Counted from the stretch's first letter, positions 1 to 8,190 are shown. The stretch is 64,000 bases of DNA from Plantibacter elymi (nom. nud.) (GCF_900177795.1 NZ_FXWJ01000001.1:744001-808000); one strand, 5' to 3'. Notes: generated by a model from the letters alone, not told the origin. Numbers and translations: made by a program.

Positions 1-1
1 G

Positions 2-379
2 GGCGCAGAGGAACGAGCGTTCACTCTCCGTGTTCCGCTGGAGACAACGGCCACAAACTCGGCACGTCGATCGGCGCTGAGGCGCCGCATGATCGCTGAG
101 GGCTATTGGCATCGGCGCAAGACCGTGGAGCGCGAACTGGATGCGCATCTGCAGAAGTTGCGCGAGTTGGCAAATCCGCTTCCCAAGCGCAGCGCTCCTC
201 CTGACAACCGACGCCCGCGCCCATCGACGTCCGTATCAGCCACCGGCTCCGCGCCACCGGAGCCGCCGAACAAGCCTGGCTCTTCCTTCCTCGAGGAGTG
301 GCTCGCCAATCGGGCCACCCAACGATCCGCAGACGGCCAGCGACCCGCCGACCGCACTTCGAAAGGAAAGACACTGTGA
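2..379 (+). CDS. Hypothetical protein, probably cut by the left window edge
   Basis: The frame is open from base 2 with no stop, so the gene probably starts upstream of the window; the first internal ATG is at 89 (96 residues from there). The product is basic and rich in Arg, Pro and Ser, has a charged helical stretch (ERELDAHLQKLRE) and then a low-complexity Pro/Ser-rich tail. No family is recognised. Its TGA overlaps the GTG of the next gene by four bases, so it is the first visible member of a translationally coupled run of five unknown genes. The role is unknown. Confidence 0.5.
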   Translation, partial: GAEERAFTLRVPLETTATNSARRSALRRRMIAEGYWHRRKTVERELDAHLQKLRELANPLPKRSAPPDNRRPRPSTSVSATGSAPPEPPNKPGSSFLEEWLANRATQRSADGQRPADRTSKGKTL

Positions 380-687
380 ACGCCGAAGCCCATCCGGATG
401 CCGAGATTCTGGACAAGTACCTCGCCGCACTGACAGAGCTCGACCACGGGCTCCTCGACCTTCTCGACAAGGTGGCCACCGACACGGGCCTCTCTGAGAA
501 CCAGGCCCTCGCCTTGGCGATCATCGGTCTCTGGTCGCGAGCAAAGGACGTCGACGAAGGACGCGTCTACATCTCCGTCCCCGCCGACAGCGTGCGCTTC
601 TACAACACGCCCGACGGTCTCCTTCTCGGTGAGGGGAATGAGGCGTATGCGGAGGTGCTCGCTCAACTACGAGACGGTGCATCGTGA
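376..687 (+). CDS. Hypothetical protein, 103 aa, second gene of unknown cassette
   Basis: The GTG at 376 overlaps the stop of the previous gene (GTGA) and follows a GAAAGGAAAG ribosome-binding region, so it is preferred over the earlier in-frame start at 298, which would give a basic, shadow-like N-terminus. The product is acidic and mostly helical at first (LDKYLAALTELDHGLLDLLD), followed by a possible small beta domain (GRVYISVPADSVRFYNTPDG). No transmembrane segment or known catalytic motif is seen. It overlaps the following gene by four bases. The function is unknown; an adaptor or DNA-associated role is only a guess. Confidence 0.6.
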   Translation: MNAEAHPDAEILDKYLAALTELDHGLLDLLDKVATDTGLSENQALALAIIGLWSRAKDVDEGRVYISVPADSVRFYNTPDGLLLGEGNEAYAEVLAQLRDGAS

Positions 688-1160
688 GCGACGAAGTCTT
701 GCGCGATGCACGCGGGCGAGCCGAAGAGGCTAGGAGACAAGCCCTTGAACGCACGCGACGATCCACCTTGTCTGCTCTCGGCACCACATTTAGGCCTGCT
801 GACGTGAGGACACTGGGCAGTGCGCAGCAACTGACCGTCCCTCCGGAGATCCGACGGCGCTGGAGTTCGAGCGGTTCTGACGAATTGATGATGCTCGTCG
901 GAATTCGCCTCGATGGCGACGGCTTCTTGCTCCTTCCCCGTCACCGCGCCGCGGCGTGGCTAAGAGTCCCGGGAAACAAGAACGGAACGTTCCCGGTCTC
1001 ACTTCAGAGGGGGGGAAACTTCCACCTGCCCCGGCCGGTGCGGGAAGCATGGTCGTCGTCGGACATCGCGCGTATCGACCTGGGATACTGCTACCTGCTC
1101 GTGCCGAGGGCATCGATTGCGGTAGTGCTCGGCGAGTTCTGGGGAGCGGGAGAGAGCTGA
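684..1160 (+). CDS. Hypothetical protein with two AbrB/MraZ-like strand repeats
   Basis: Starts at GTG 684 inside the stop of the preceding gene. After a charged N-terminal helix, the 158-residue protein has two similar blocks. The first has QLTVPPEIRRRW, then a hydrophobic beta stretch ending GFLLLP (about residues 48-88). The second has NFHLPRPVREAW, then a beta stretch ending CYLLVP (about 111-145). Each looks like the 'strand, P-x-x-V/I-R, strand, L-L-P' pattern of swapped-hairpin AbrB/MraZ DNA-binding folds, so an internal duplication of such a fold is possible. This is pattern recognition only. Its stop overlaps the next ATG (ATGA). Confidence 0.55.
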   Translation: MSDEVLRDARGRAEEARRQALERTRRSTLSALGTTFRPADVRTLGSAQQLTVPPEIRRRWSSSGSDELMMLVGIRLDGDGFLLLPRHRAAAWLRVPGNKNGTFPVSLQRGGNFHLPRPVREAWSSSDIARIDLGYCYLLVPRASIAVVLGEFWGAGES

Positions 1161-1699
1161 TGACAACAAACGCGGTGATCGATCGATGCGGATTCGACTC
1201 CGCGCTACGGGGGGTGATCCCCGGGGAGGTGGGTACCTTGTACGACAGCTACATCCTCCCCCATAGCGAATACCGCGCGTACCTGACCGCCATGTTTCGC
1301 CTGCGGTTCGCGCCAGGGGCCCGCCCACCTGCACTGCAGGACCTTCTCAAAGGTGTGGCCGTGTCCTCCCAACCTTACGGATTGACGCTCGGCGCAGCTA
1401 TGCACATTAGTCTGCCCGAAGCGCTCTACAGTATCCCGGTCGTGCTATCGCAGGTGTCGGCCAGTGAGGTTCTGGACGGTGTGCGTATACACGCCGGGTA
1501 TCTTCAACTTCCTGCCGATTCAGCGGAGTTCATTGAGACGGCCATCCGAGCTCGCGCCGACGTGATCGCGTGCGGCCACGAGCAAAATACGTTGGCCCTC
1601 GCAGTGCTGCGTGAGTACCGGGTTCAGATCGCCATGCTGAATCACGAGTGCCGACTACGAGAAACGAAGGAGTTCAGCGATGACATCTCAGCGGGATAG
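1160..1699 (+). CDS. Hypothetical protein, 179 aa, fourth gene of unknown cassette
   Basis: The ATG at 1160 overlaps the TGA of the upstream gene (ATGA), which decides the start; an earlier in-frame ATG at 956 lies deep in the preceding gene. The protein is soluble-looking with alternating hydrophobic segments (ALYSIPVVLSQVSASEVLDGV) and a C-terminal part containing RADVIACGHEQNTLALAVLREYR. It has no membrane segment and no nuclease, ATPase or helix-turn-helix signature I can identify. It overlaps the next gene by 20 bases. Codon use is more mixed than in the core part of the window, in keeping with an acquired cassette. Confidence 0.55.
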   Translation: MTTNAVIDRCGFDSALRGVIPGEVGTLYDSYILPHSEYRAYLTAMFRLRFAPGARPPALQDLLKGVAVSSQPYGLTLGAAMHISLPEALYSIPVVLSQVSASEVLDGVRIHAGYLQLPADSAEFIETAIRARADVIACGHEQNTLALAVLREYRVQIAMLNHECRLRETKEFSDDISAG

Positions 1700-2078
1700 T
1701 ACGCAATCCTTCTCCGACCGACTCTCAAAGTTGCTGTACGACGAGTTGGAGCTGCGGGTCGGCATGAAACTGTCGGAGGGCATGAGTGACGATCAGATGC
1801 TCGAGTTTGAGGCCATAGTCAGCAAGGACACACCCCGACTCAGCGCCTGGCTCAGGCAGCACTCTCCAGATTTCGATAGTGACCCGAAGTTTCAGGCACT
1901 CGAAGAGCGATCTCCCGGCGTCGACGCGCTCGATCTCGTTGCCGACTATGCCGCTACGAAGTGGCTCGCTATCAATCGTCCTGACTACGAAACTTCGGTC
2001 AGAGCCGTGCGGACGGAGCTTGCTCTGACCACGCGCTCGTGCGCCGACCGGATCCTGGGCACTGACAGTGCCGGCTGA
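1680..2078 (+). CDS. DUF5663-like small helical protein
   Basis: 132 residues, acidic, predicted mostly helical, starting at ATG 1680 inside the previous gene. The segment LLYDELELRVGMKLSEGMSDDQMLEFE resembles the short helical DUF5663-type proteins, where '...G..Ls..L...q..Efe..i' is typical; the match is from memory and modest. The remainder (DALDLVADYAATKWLAINRPDYETSV) is helical and acidic. It closes the five-gene overlapping unit: about 180 bases with no recognised feature follow before the convergent AbiH gene. The function is unknown; DUF5663-type genes are often seen with mobile elements. Confidence 0.6.
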   Translation: MTSQRDSTQSFSDRLSKLLYDELELRVGMKLSEGMSDDQMLEFEAIVSKDTPRLSAWLRQHSPDFDSDPKFQALEERSPGVDALDLVADYAATKWLAINRPDYETSVRAVRTELALTTRSCADRILGTDSAG

Positions 2079-2261
2079 CCCGCACAGACAACACCACGAG
2101 GCTGGCCACGTGCAGAAGCCCGCTATCGCCCAACACCAACCTGCGTATCAAGGTGGTCCGCTACCTCACCACCCAGACGACCGGACGCCGAGTCCGGGGA
2201 GAGCCTGCTACGCCAATTCGTAGCGATGGTGCAGCTGGAAAAGTGCGGGTGCTCTTGTCAC

Positions 2262-3113
2262 TTATAAGACGTCACGTTCGAATGCGATCCCGAGGCCATA
2301 CCCATCGAAAGCCTGGCAGGCGTCCTCGAGCGCCACATCGTTGTAGGCGCATACGGTCCACGGGATGTCCTTCAACGTTCGTGCGAGATGCTCGAAGTAA
2401 GGCATATCCACCGCTCCGAAGGAGTGACCGTAAACCAGAATGCGCCTCAGGGGCTGAGTAATTGCACCAATAAAGTCGACCAACCTCTCGTGCTGGTAGA
2501 CCTTTTCGAAATCGTTCATACGGCGTGCAACTGCACCATATGCTCGAGAGCGGTAGAAATCAAAGTTCTCTTCGTCGTCGTATTGCCGCAAGATCCTGGT
2601 CCCCTGCAGTGTGCCTGGCGCGTAGCCAAGGATGAGCCGACTGACGCCGGATTCTCCGTGCAAGTGCAAAATACGCAAGGGATCGACACGATATAGATAC
2701 TCAAGCGTATGGGTGTAATTGAACGTCAGAAAGCGGTCACCTGATTGAAATAAGCCACCGAACTTCTGGAGCGGTACGGTGTAGTCAAGATTCTCGTCGG
2801 CGCGGCGCGCGAACTCAGCTAGGGGAAGGGTGAGAAGCTGTTCCGCTTCGTGGATGATCGCGTCCCGGTCGCCCTCCCGATCGGATCCTAAGTCTGGATT
2901 ATACTGGCTCAGATGATCCAAGACGAGGTCGATGTCGGGATGGGCCAGTCGCTCTTCCACGTCGGACCATAGATTGCCTCCGATGCTGTAGCTCTCCCAC
3001 TCGCCAGGGAATCGCTCAGCTTTTATGGCGATCGTTTTCAGGTGCGGGTCGTACATGGTTGGCAGGCCATGCTGCAGGTCGAAACCGTTCCCCAGCACAA
3101 ACAGAGTCGACAT
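2262..3113 (-). CDS. abiH: AbiH family abortive-infection protein
   Basis: 283 residues; known AbiH proteins are somewhat larger but variable. The family signature is clear: an N-terminal LFVLGNGFDLQHGLPT (residues 4-19), a central FLTFNYTHTLEYLY followed by ILHLHGESG, and a C-terminal VYGHSFGAVDMPYF. In the AbiH family these GNGFD, FNYT and HG/GHS motifs are diagnostic. AbiH was described as a lactococcal phage-exclusion protein whose biochemical mechanism is not settled. The base composition is clearly lower in GC than the window average, which suggests transfer. It is convergent with the unknown cassette and lies beside a restriction-modification remnant, as in defence islands. Start ATG 3113; no obvious partner gene. 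Confidence 0.85.
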   Translation of the reverse strand: MSTLFVLGNGFDLQHGLPTMYDPHLKTIAIKAERFPGEWESYSIGGNLWSDVEERLAHPDIDLVLDHLSQYNPDLGSDREGDRDAIIHEAEQLLTLPLAEFARRADENLDYTVPLQKFGGLFQSGDRFLTFNYTHTLEYLYRVDPLRILHLHGESGVSRLILGYAPGTLQGTRILRQYDDEENFDFYRSRAYGAVARRMNDFEKVYQHERLVDFIGAITQPLRRILVYGHSFGAVDMPYFEHLARTLKDIPWTVCAYNDVALEDACQAFDGYGLGIAFERDVL

Positions 3114-3290
3114 TTGATATTCTCCCTCACCGCGCTGCTATCTGAGGTATAGCATACGGTCGTTCCCAGAAGGTAGATCGAAACGTCGACGAAAAACGGC
3201 GAATCTCCAAGCGCTCGGCGCGCGCGTTCCAGCCAGGGCTGATGCGCCCTAACCGAACGATGCCTCAGCAATTCAGACATCACTTGCCGA

Positions 3291-4286
3291 TTACGACAGA
3301 TCGGTACCTGACATTTGATTCGGGTCTACCCGTCGTACGCGCCGATGCTTTGGGTTCGTCGGCCAGGAAGTTCCTCGTTGCTCTAGATCTGTCCTGGATA
3401 CAAGCGGCGAAGCCAGAACATCGGCCAGTAGCTGCTCTTGTTTTGGCTGCAAGGCAACGAGCTGTGTGAGCACAGACAACAATTCAATGAATTCAAGTGA
3501 CCCCTCACCAGGCCAGCTGGTCTCGATGAGGTCATCCAGCGGCGACGTACGTTTGCCACGCGGATCTGCACGACGATAGCCAATCCACGAATCTAGGACG
3601 TTCGAGCCGCCCACCGTGTAGTTGCGAACCTCAGCAGTCACATTAGTCCAGCGCCCGGCACCCAAGCCGATTGTCTCCAGGTCACTGTCATACTCAATTC
3701 CCGCCGGCATAGCCGTTCCAACTGATGCGTCGTAGGAGGGAAGAGTCAACTCAGCTTGCTCAGCACGGACATGTGATGATCCTCGTGGGTGAGCGCCCTT
3801 GTCCCCGTACGTGTGAAGCCAGATCACGTACTTACCTAATTCGACGGCCCGGTTCCACAGCCCAGGATCGCTCGTGATGGGGATGCGAACCCCGGGTGTG
3901 TGCAGCTCGGCGTCGAAAGTCTCGACAAATCCTGGATGAGAGGCGATCCCGGCCATATAGAAGAGAACCTCTTCTGCAGGTAAGAACCTGCCGTGTATGG
4001 CACCCAATGACTCCGTCAATCCGGGCGCGACATTGGCTGTGCCGTCGGGATGCAGCAATGGCAGAGTCCGACCTCCACCACTGCCCCTGAAGAAGTGCAT
4101 GTCGGGTATCAGCGCGGAGAAACTCAGCCCCGGGCCACTTCTAGGATACTCGCTATGCAGTTCTACCGCGTAGATCTGTCCGGGGATTCGGGCCTCCCAG
4201 ATTGGTGGTGCCGGCCTATGAATCAATCTACTATCGGCAATCAGATATTGCCGATCGAAGGAGCGATATCCTGAGTTGGATGACAA
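3291..4286 (-). pseudogene. Type ISP restriction-modification enzyme, C-terminal remnant
   Basis: About 331 residues matching only the C-terminal target-recognition region of type ISP (LlaBIII-like) enzymes: GYRSFDRQYLIADSRLIHRP near the N-terminus, then aromatic and proline-rich segments, the NYTVGGSNVLDSWIGYR block typical of this specificity domain, and a helical tail. Full enzymes of this class are about 1,500-1,600 residues, with nuclease, helicase and methyltransferase domains ahead of this part; all of these are missing. The frame can be opened only from a TTG at 4286, has no ribosome-binding site and meets a TAG at 4311-4313. The break coincides with the start of the opposite-strand integrase stub, so this is a recombination-truncated remnant. 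Confidence 0.75.
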
Positions 4287-4453
4287 CGCGGGTCTGCAGG
4301 AAGGCTGTGGCTACCCTCGTCGCGGATGAGCATGGTATCGAGGCAGCGAAAGAGCAGCTTGGTCATCACAACTCGTCAGTGACGAAGAAGCACTATGTGC
4401 CGCGACAACTCGAACGACCGAACGTGTCGCCCACCCTTGATGGACTTGCGTGA
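4275..4453 (+). pseudogene. Tyrosine recombinase (integrase), C-terminal stub
   Basis: The translated frame from about 4275 reads like the end of a phage-type tyrosine recombinase: CRKAVATLVADEHGIEAAK, then QLGHHNSSVTKKHYV. This contains the conserved R and the LGHH-x-x-x-x-T-x-x-x-Y arrangement with the nucleophilic tyrosine, followed by a short tail. The catalytic N-terminal two-thirds is absent. In the same frame upstream, the sequence becomes antisense to the type ISP remnant, so the breakpoint lies near 4275-4286. It is non-functional, but it marks an earlier integration and deletion event in the island. Confidence 0.75.
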
Positions 4454-4571
4454 TGCTCGGAGATCGGTGTCGAGTTAGCACCGACTACGAAACTTGCCGC
4501 GGCTGTCGTGCGCGGTGAGTGATTGCCGCAACTACTGAGACGGAGATCGTCCGCCGGTAGCCTGCAACCTT

Positions 4572-4592
4572 CATCTGTTGACACCGCAGATG
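4572..4592 (+). promoter_or_regulatory. Inverted repeat around a TTGACA box upstream of lsr2
   Basis: CATCTG (4572-4577) and CAGATG (4587-4592) form a perfect 6-base inverted repeat flanking TTGACA at 4578-4583, a consensus -35 hexamer. No strong -10 lies at 17 bases; TATCGT (4604-4609) is a weak candidate at 20. The layout suggests a repressible promoter for lsr2, but this is inferred from position only. Confidence 0.35.
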
Positions 4593-4704
4593 TCCGCTGT
4601 CGCTATCGTTGTACCTATTCCGAGCGTCGCTTCCCCCGCCGGGTCTCGCTGCATTCACAGCTGGTGACCTGATGGCGCTCGTTCTACAAAGGAGAGTAAA
4701 ACCC

Positions 4705-5046
4705 ATGGCACAGAAGATTGTTACCACTTTGGTCGATGACCTCGATGGCTCAGAACTGAAGCAGGGCGAAGGTAAGACGATCACGTTTGGTCTCGAAGGG
4801 TCGACGTACGAGATCGATCTGTCCGAGAAGAACGAGAAGGCGCTGCGTGAGGCGCTCGAGCCTTTCGTGAAGGCTGCGCGAAGCTCATCGCGACCCAAGG
4901 CGTCCAGCTCCACCAGCGCTAACCGAAGCGACAAGGAGGAGCTCGCGGCTGCCCGAAGCTGGCTCCGTGCCAACGGCCACGATGTCTCCGACCGCGGCCG
5001 CATCCCCGGCGCCCTCCTCGAGAAGTTCCGCGCCGCGGCGAAGTAG
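4705..5046 (+). CDS. lsr2: Lsr2 family nucleoid-associated xenogeneic silencer
   Basis: 113 residues, the usual Lsr2 length. ATG 4705 follows GGAGAG at 4691 and gives the canonical N-terminus MAQKIVTTLVDDLDGSEL. Residues 1-55 form the dimerisation domain (TITFGLEGSTYEIDLSEKN). A Ser/Ala/Lys-rich linker follows, then the DNA-binding domain with SWLRANGHDVSDRGRIP, whose RGR hook inserts into the minor groove of AT-rich DNA. Lsr2 is the actinobacterial counterpart of H-NS and silences acquired DNA. Here it lies between an integrase stub and lower-GC defence genes, so it may be an island-borne paralogue rather than the core copy; this cannot be settled without the rest of the genome. Confidence 0.93.
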   Translation: MAQKIVTTLVDDLDGSELKQGEGKTITFGLEGSTYEIDLSEKNEKALREALEPFVKAARSSSRPKASSSTSANRSDKEELAAARSWLRANGHDVSDRGRIPGALLEKFRAAAK

Positions 5047-5114
5047 GACGTGGGCCCGGCGGTGGGTGCCACAGGACTGTCGAGTGTGGCACTCAGCGCC
5101 GACCAGCAGAGAGG

Positions 5115-5933
5115 ATGATCGTGGCGCTGACGCTCGGTGCGATCTTGCGTGACGCCGATATCGGACTCTCTGACGCGCTCGTGATCCGCCACACCTACGT
5201 TCGCGAGCACGAGGAAAGCGGGCTGCGTGGAATCCACGGAGACTCGACGGACGACGAGATCCTCGAGTACACGCGAAACCAGTCTCCTGACCCAAGACGG
5301 TTCCCGATCGCGCCGGCTCCCCTCTGGGTGGTCTTCATCCGCGAGGGAGGTGACCGGGCGAGGCTCTGGTCGGTGGTGGAGAACCTTGGCGAAGTCGGGC
5401 GGACGGAGCATCTCCGGACGTTTGACCTTGTTCGGTCTCCGTGCATGGACGACCTCCGAAACCGGCTCGTCGTCGGTTGGCGGTCGCCGCGCAGTTGGCG
5501 GATGAACGCCACGACGGCAGCTGACTATCCCGTGGTCGGGATTGCTGACGCTGAGCCCCTGCCCTTTCCTGGTTTCGACAGACTCCTATTGAGTTACGAC
5601 CAGCTGCAGGCAGTGATGCGCGAGCCTCGGTACGCGTCCTGGCGGACCGCCCTGGCGTCAGTCATCGGGATCTACCTGATCACCGACACTCGAGACGGTC
5701 GGCACTACGTTGGGAAGGCCGACGGCGCGGAGAGCATCCGCCAACGCTGGAGTTCGTACGCTGCCAACGGGCATGGCGGCAACACCGGGTTGCGCGGACT
5801 CGATCCCATGAGCTTTCGGTTCTCGCTGCTGCGAGTGTTCGACCCGTCGACACCGACGCCGGTCATCGATATGGCTGAGAGTCACTTCAAGGTAGCTCTC
5901 GATACGCGTACGCATGGGCTGAATCGAAACTGA
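5115..5933 (+). CDS. GIY-YIG nuclease domain protein
   Basis: 272 residues from ATG 5115, which follows AGAGAGG. The C-terminal third is a GIY-YIG nuclease module: GIYLITD at about residue 185, HYVGKADG about 13 residues later, a conserved Arg in QRWSSYAANGHGGN, and the metal-binding Glu in MAESHFK near 255, all in the expected order. The N-terminal ~180 residues (LSDALVIRHTYVRE, LPFPGFDRLLLSYDQL) are shared by stand-alone actinobacterial GIY-YIG proteins whose substrate is not known. It probably cleaves DNA. Its place between Lsr2 and an ApeA-like gene in an island suggests a restriction or defence role, which is inference. Confidence 0.8.
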   Translation: MIVALTLGAILRDADIGLSDALVIRHTYVREHEESGLRGIHGDSTDDEILEYTRNQSPDPRRFPIAPAPLWVVFIREGGDRARLWSVVENLGEVGRTEHLRTFDLVRSPCMDDLRNRLVVGWRSPRSWRMNATTAADYPVVGIADAEPLPFPGFDRLLLSYDQLQAVMREPRYASWRTALASVIGIYLITDTRDGRHYVGKADGAESIRQRWSSYAANGHGGNTGLRGLDPMSFRFSLLRVFDPSTPTPVIDMAESHFKVALDTRTHGLNRN

Positions 5934-6131
5934 AGCTATCAACTGTCGAGTATCAGGTAGTCGCCGACTTTGATCCAGCCCCCCCCCGCGAACGCAAAAA
6001 TGCTGCCGGTCATGGACCCTAGCGGAGCGTGCTCCGAGGACGAGCGAAAGTCGTCTACCTAGCGCCCGGCGGTCGGACGGCATCCGAGCTCAAGTATTGG
6101 CTCACTGGCTGTACGTCCGTAGGCTGGCTGA

Positions 6132-7583
6132 ATGACAATCGAACAGCTCGCGACTGGATCATCACTCACTGGGCTGATTGTCGATGGAGTAGCAGGCACC
6201 CCGTACGCCGCGGGCACGTTGCGGATCGACGAGACTACTGGTCCGCTCCTCGAAGTACCGTACATTCGCGGTGACCCCACTGGTCAATTCGACCCAGTCC
6301 ACGAGTGGTTCTCAACGCGGACGCCGCCGACGAATCTTATCCTGCGAACATCAGAGGGAGACGTGTCACTCTTCGACGTGAGCTGGTTCGGTCATTCAGA
6401 GCGCAGCGGTCGGTCTGTATCGCTCGGCAAGTTACGCCCCTCCGAGATAGTCCTAGACACGCGTAAGGCAGATCTGTCGGCACCGCTCATGATTGCTGAG
6501 GTCAGGAGCCAAATGGATGGCTTGCGAGAATGGACCGAATTCTCCGCAATTGCAGAGGAGCGAACCACCGACGAACACAACTACATACGAGGCTTTCACA
6601 TCGACGTCTCGAGCGAGGCGTCGTTGGAGTGGCTTCAAGGGGACGCGAGAATGACACTACAAACGGATTGGCGCGCCGCGACCAGCCACGTTCGAGGTGA
6701 ACCCAGTGTTGGCGTTTTTGAGTGGGTTGTTCTCGATAGCGCTTTTAACTCGCCTGTCCCGTTCCTCACGCACCTTGTAGAGCACCAGAAGATCAAGCAC
6801 CTGCTCGTGCTGATGTTTGATGGTGCGATTCACTTCAGACAGCATCGAGTGAAGGACGAGAGCTTTGCTAAGCGGCACGGACGCATGTCAGAACTGCATC
6901 TGCCTTTCGTTGAGTTGATCAGCCGCCGCACCATACATGAGTACGCCGCGAGCGAGCCCGATGCGCGTGCGGCGAGAATGCCGCTCGTATACCTGGACCA
7001 GATCGGCGCAGAGGGGCTGACGAAGTGGTCTGATCGCTACGAGGCCTGGGAGCGCTTCATCCTGCCGACGGTTGGCGTTCTCGGGCGGCAAGACGTGTTC
7101 GTCGAAGATCTCGTGGTCTCCCTCTCCATGTCGGTTGAAGCCGCGGGGCATCTGATCGGTGTAGCGGAAGGGGAAGTCGAAACGTACGGGAGAAACCGCA
7201 AGCCGTCGACAGCGACCCACATCTACCGCTGCCTTCGTGCCGTCGATGTTGCATGGGGCGATCATGTGGAGAGCATTCTTGGTCTCGCGCGGGCCTCGGC
7301 AGACGTGTACAACTCGATCAAGCATTTTGATCGCGGTCAACTCCCCGATCACGAGGAGATGCTGCTCATCTCTCTTGTCCTGAGGCATCTCATCCGACTC
7401 ACCGCGCTCAACGTCATCGACTCGACGGGTCAGCTGATCCTCCAAGCGGACGGCCAGCGAGAACTAAGCGCCATCCATGCGAGGTTCTCCGTGATCGAAC
7501 GACGTGTTCGTCACGACGGCAGGTGGGAGCAGCTGCCAGTACGCGCTGAAAAGCCACTGCCTAAGGGGTTCACCACTTGGTGA
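6132..7583 (+). CDS. ApeA-like HEPN domain protein, candidate anti-phage effector
   Basis: 483 residues from ATG 6132. The N-terminal half resembles the ApeA N-terminal domain: a beta-rich start (GLIVDGVAGTPYAAGTLRID), repeated VSLFDVSWFGH and TNLILRTSEGD strands, and an aromatic-rich sensor region up to about 290. The C-terminal ~180 residues are helical and carry VYNSIKHFDRGQLPD (about 391-405), the position of the HEPN RNase motif R-[N/D/H]-x(3-5)-H. The residue before the Asn is Tyr, not Arg, so catalysis may differ or be lost. ApeA proteins are single-gene abortive defence systems that act through HEPN RNase activity. The gene stands alone between the GIY-YIG gene and tRNA-Gly. The assignment is by pattern and needs a profile search. 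Confidence 0.65.
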   Translation: MTIEQLATGSSLTGLIVDGVAGTPYAAGTLRIDETTGPLLEVPYIRGDPTGQFDPVHEWFSTRTPPTNLILRTSEGDVSLFDVSWFGHSERSGRSVSLGKLRPSEIVLDTRKADLSAPLMIAEVRSQMDGLREWTEFSAIAEERTTDEHNYIRGFHIDVSSEASLEWLQGDARMTLQTDWRAATSHVRGEPSVGVFEWVVLDSAFNSPVPFLTHLVEHQKIKHLLVLMFDGAIHFRQHRVKDESFAKRHGRMSELHLPFVELISRRTIHEYAASEPDARAARMPLVYLDQIGAEGLTKWSDRYEAWERFILPTVGVLGRQDVFVEDLVVSLSMSVEAAGHLIGVAEGEVETYGRNRKPSTATHIYRCLRAVDVAWGDHVESILGLARASADVYNSIKHFDRGQLPDHEEMLLISLVLRHLIRLTALNVIDSTGQLILQADGQRELSAIHARFSVIERRVRHDGRWEQLPVRAEKPLPKGFTTW

Positions 7584-7785
7584 GCGCCTCGGCGTGAACT
7601 CCGGGACCAAACGGGGCGGCGAAGCTTGAGTGGCGTCGGCGCCGCGGCAGCATCGCGGGAGAGGCTCCGCACCCGCATCACAAACGCAACTCAACGAATC
7701 CGGTGAGTAAACGGTGAGAGCCCGCCAGGAGGTGCTGAGGCAGGTGCGCAAGTCTCACGGCGGAACAGGCCGCTGACCAGGCATT

Positions 7786-7859
7786 TGGAGCGGATGACGG
7801 GAATCGAACCCGCGCTATCAGCTTGGGAAGCTGAAGTTCTACCATTGAACTACATCCGC
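7786..7859 (-). tRNA. tRNA-Gly (anticodon CCC)
   Basis: On the minus strand GCGGATG (7859-7853) pairs with CATCCGC (7796-7790) as the acceptor stem, and the T arm GCGGGTTCGATTCCCGT is canonical. The anticodon arm has stem CAGC/GCTG and loop TTCCCAA, giving anticodon CCC for glycine. The discriminator is U and a 3' CCA is encoded (7788-7786). The 3' end points towards the accessory island at lower coordinates, the usual side for tRNA-targeted integration. Confidence 0.95.
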
Positions 7860-7956
7860 GTGGCGCCGGAGCGTCCTGAGTAATCGTACATGACCCGGCG
7901 GGCCTCCGTTCGGTCCCTGTGTGCGGCCCCGTTCGATCCCTACGTGCGGCCCCGTT

Positions 7957-8099
7957 CGGTCCCTGAGCTTGTCGAAGGGCGGGGTGTGTTCGTGTGCCCT
8001 TCGACAGGCTCAGGGACCGGGGTTGGGCTCAGGGATCAGGGTTCGGCGCAGGGACCGGGGTTGGGCTCAGGGACCGGGGTTGGGCTCAGGGACCAGGGA
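7957..8099. repeat. Dispersed palindrome pair plus short tandem repeats
   Basis: This fills most of the 330-base gap between tRNA-Gly and the hydrolase. CGGTCCCTGAGCTTGTCGAA (from 7957) is followed about 20 bases later by the inverted arm CCTTCGACAGGCTCAGGGAC (about 7998-8017), which can fold into a long hairpin. After it, a 20-21 base unit, GGGGTTGGGCTCAGGGACC, derived from one arm, is repeated to about 8099. It is the first of seven occurrences of this element in the window and the only one at a divergent boundary. Confidence 0.85.
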
Positions 8100-8190
8100 T
8101 AGCGCAGCGAGCGGGTCGGCTCGGTGAGCCGGGTGCTCGGAGCTAGGCTGGTTCACCGTTCCCCGAGCGGGACGGGATCGGGGGTGTGAC

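Noticed and set aside
2080-2261. Possible transposase remnant (RIKVVRYLTTQTTGRRV in the plus strand)
   Set aside because: Only weakly similar to IS4-type transposase segments, no second motif and no terminal repeats; too little to call.
5983-5991. Run of nine C bases as a frameshift or phase-variation site
   Set aside because: It lies between two genes, not in a coding frame, and no promoter spacing argument can be made.
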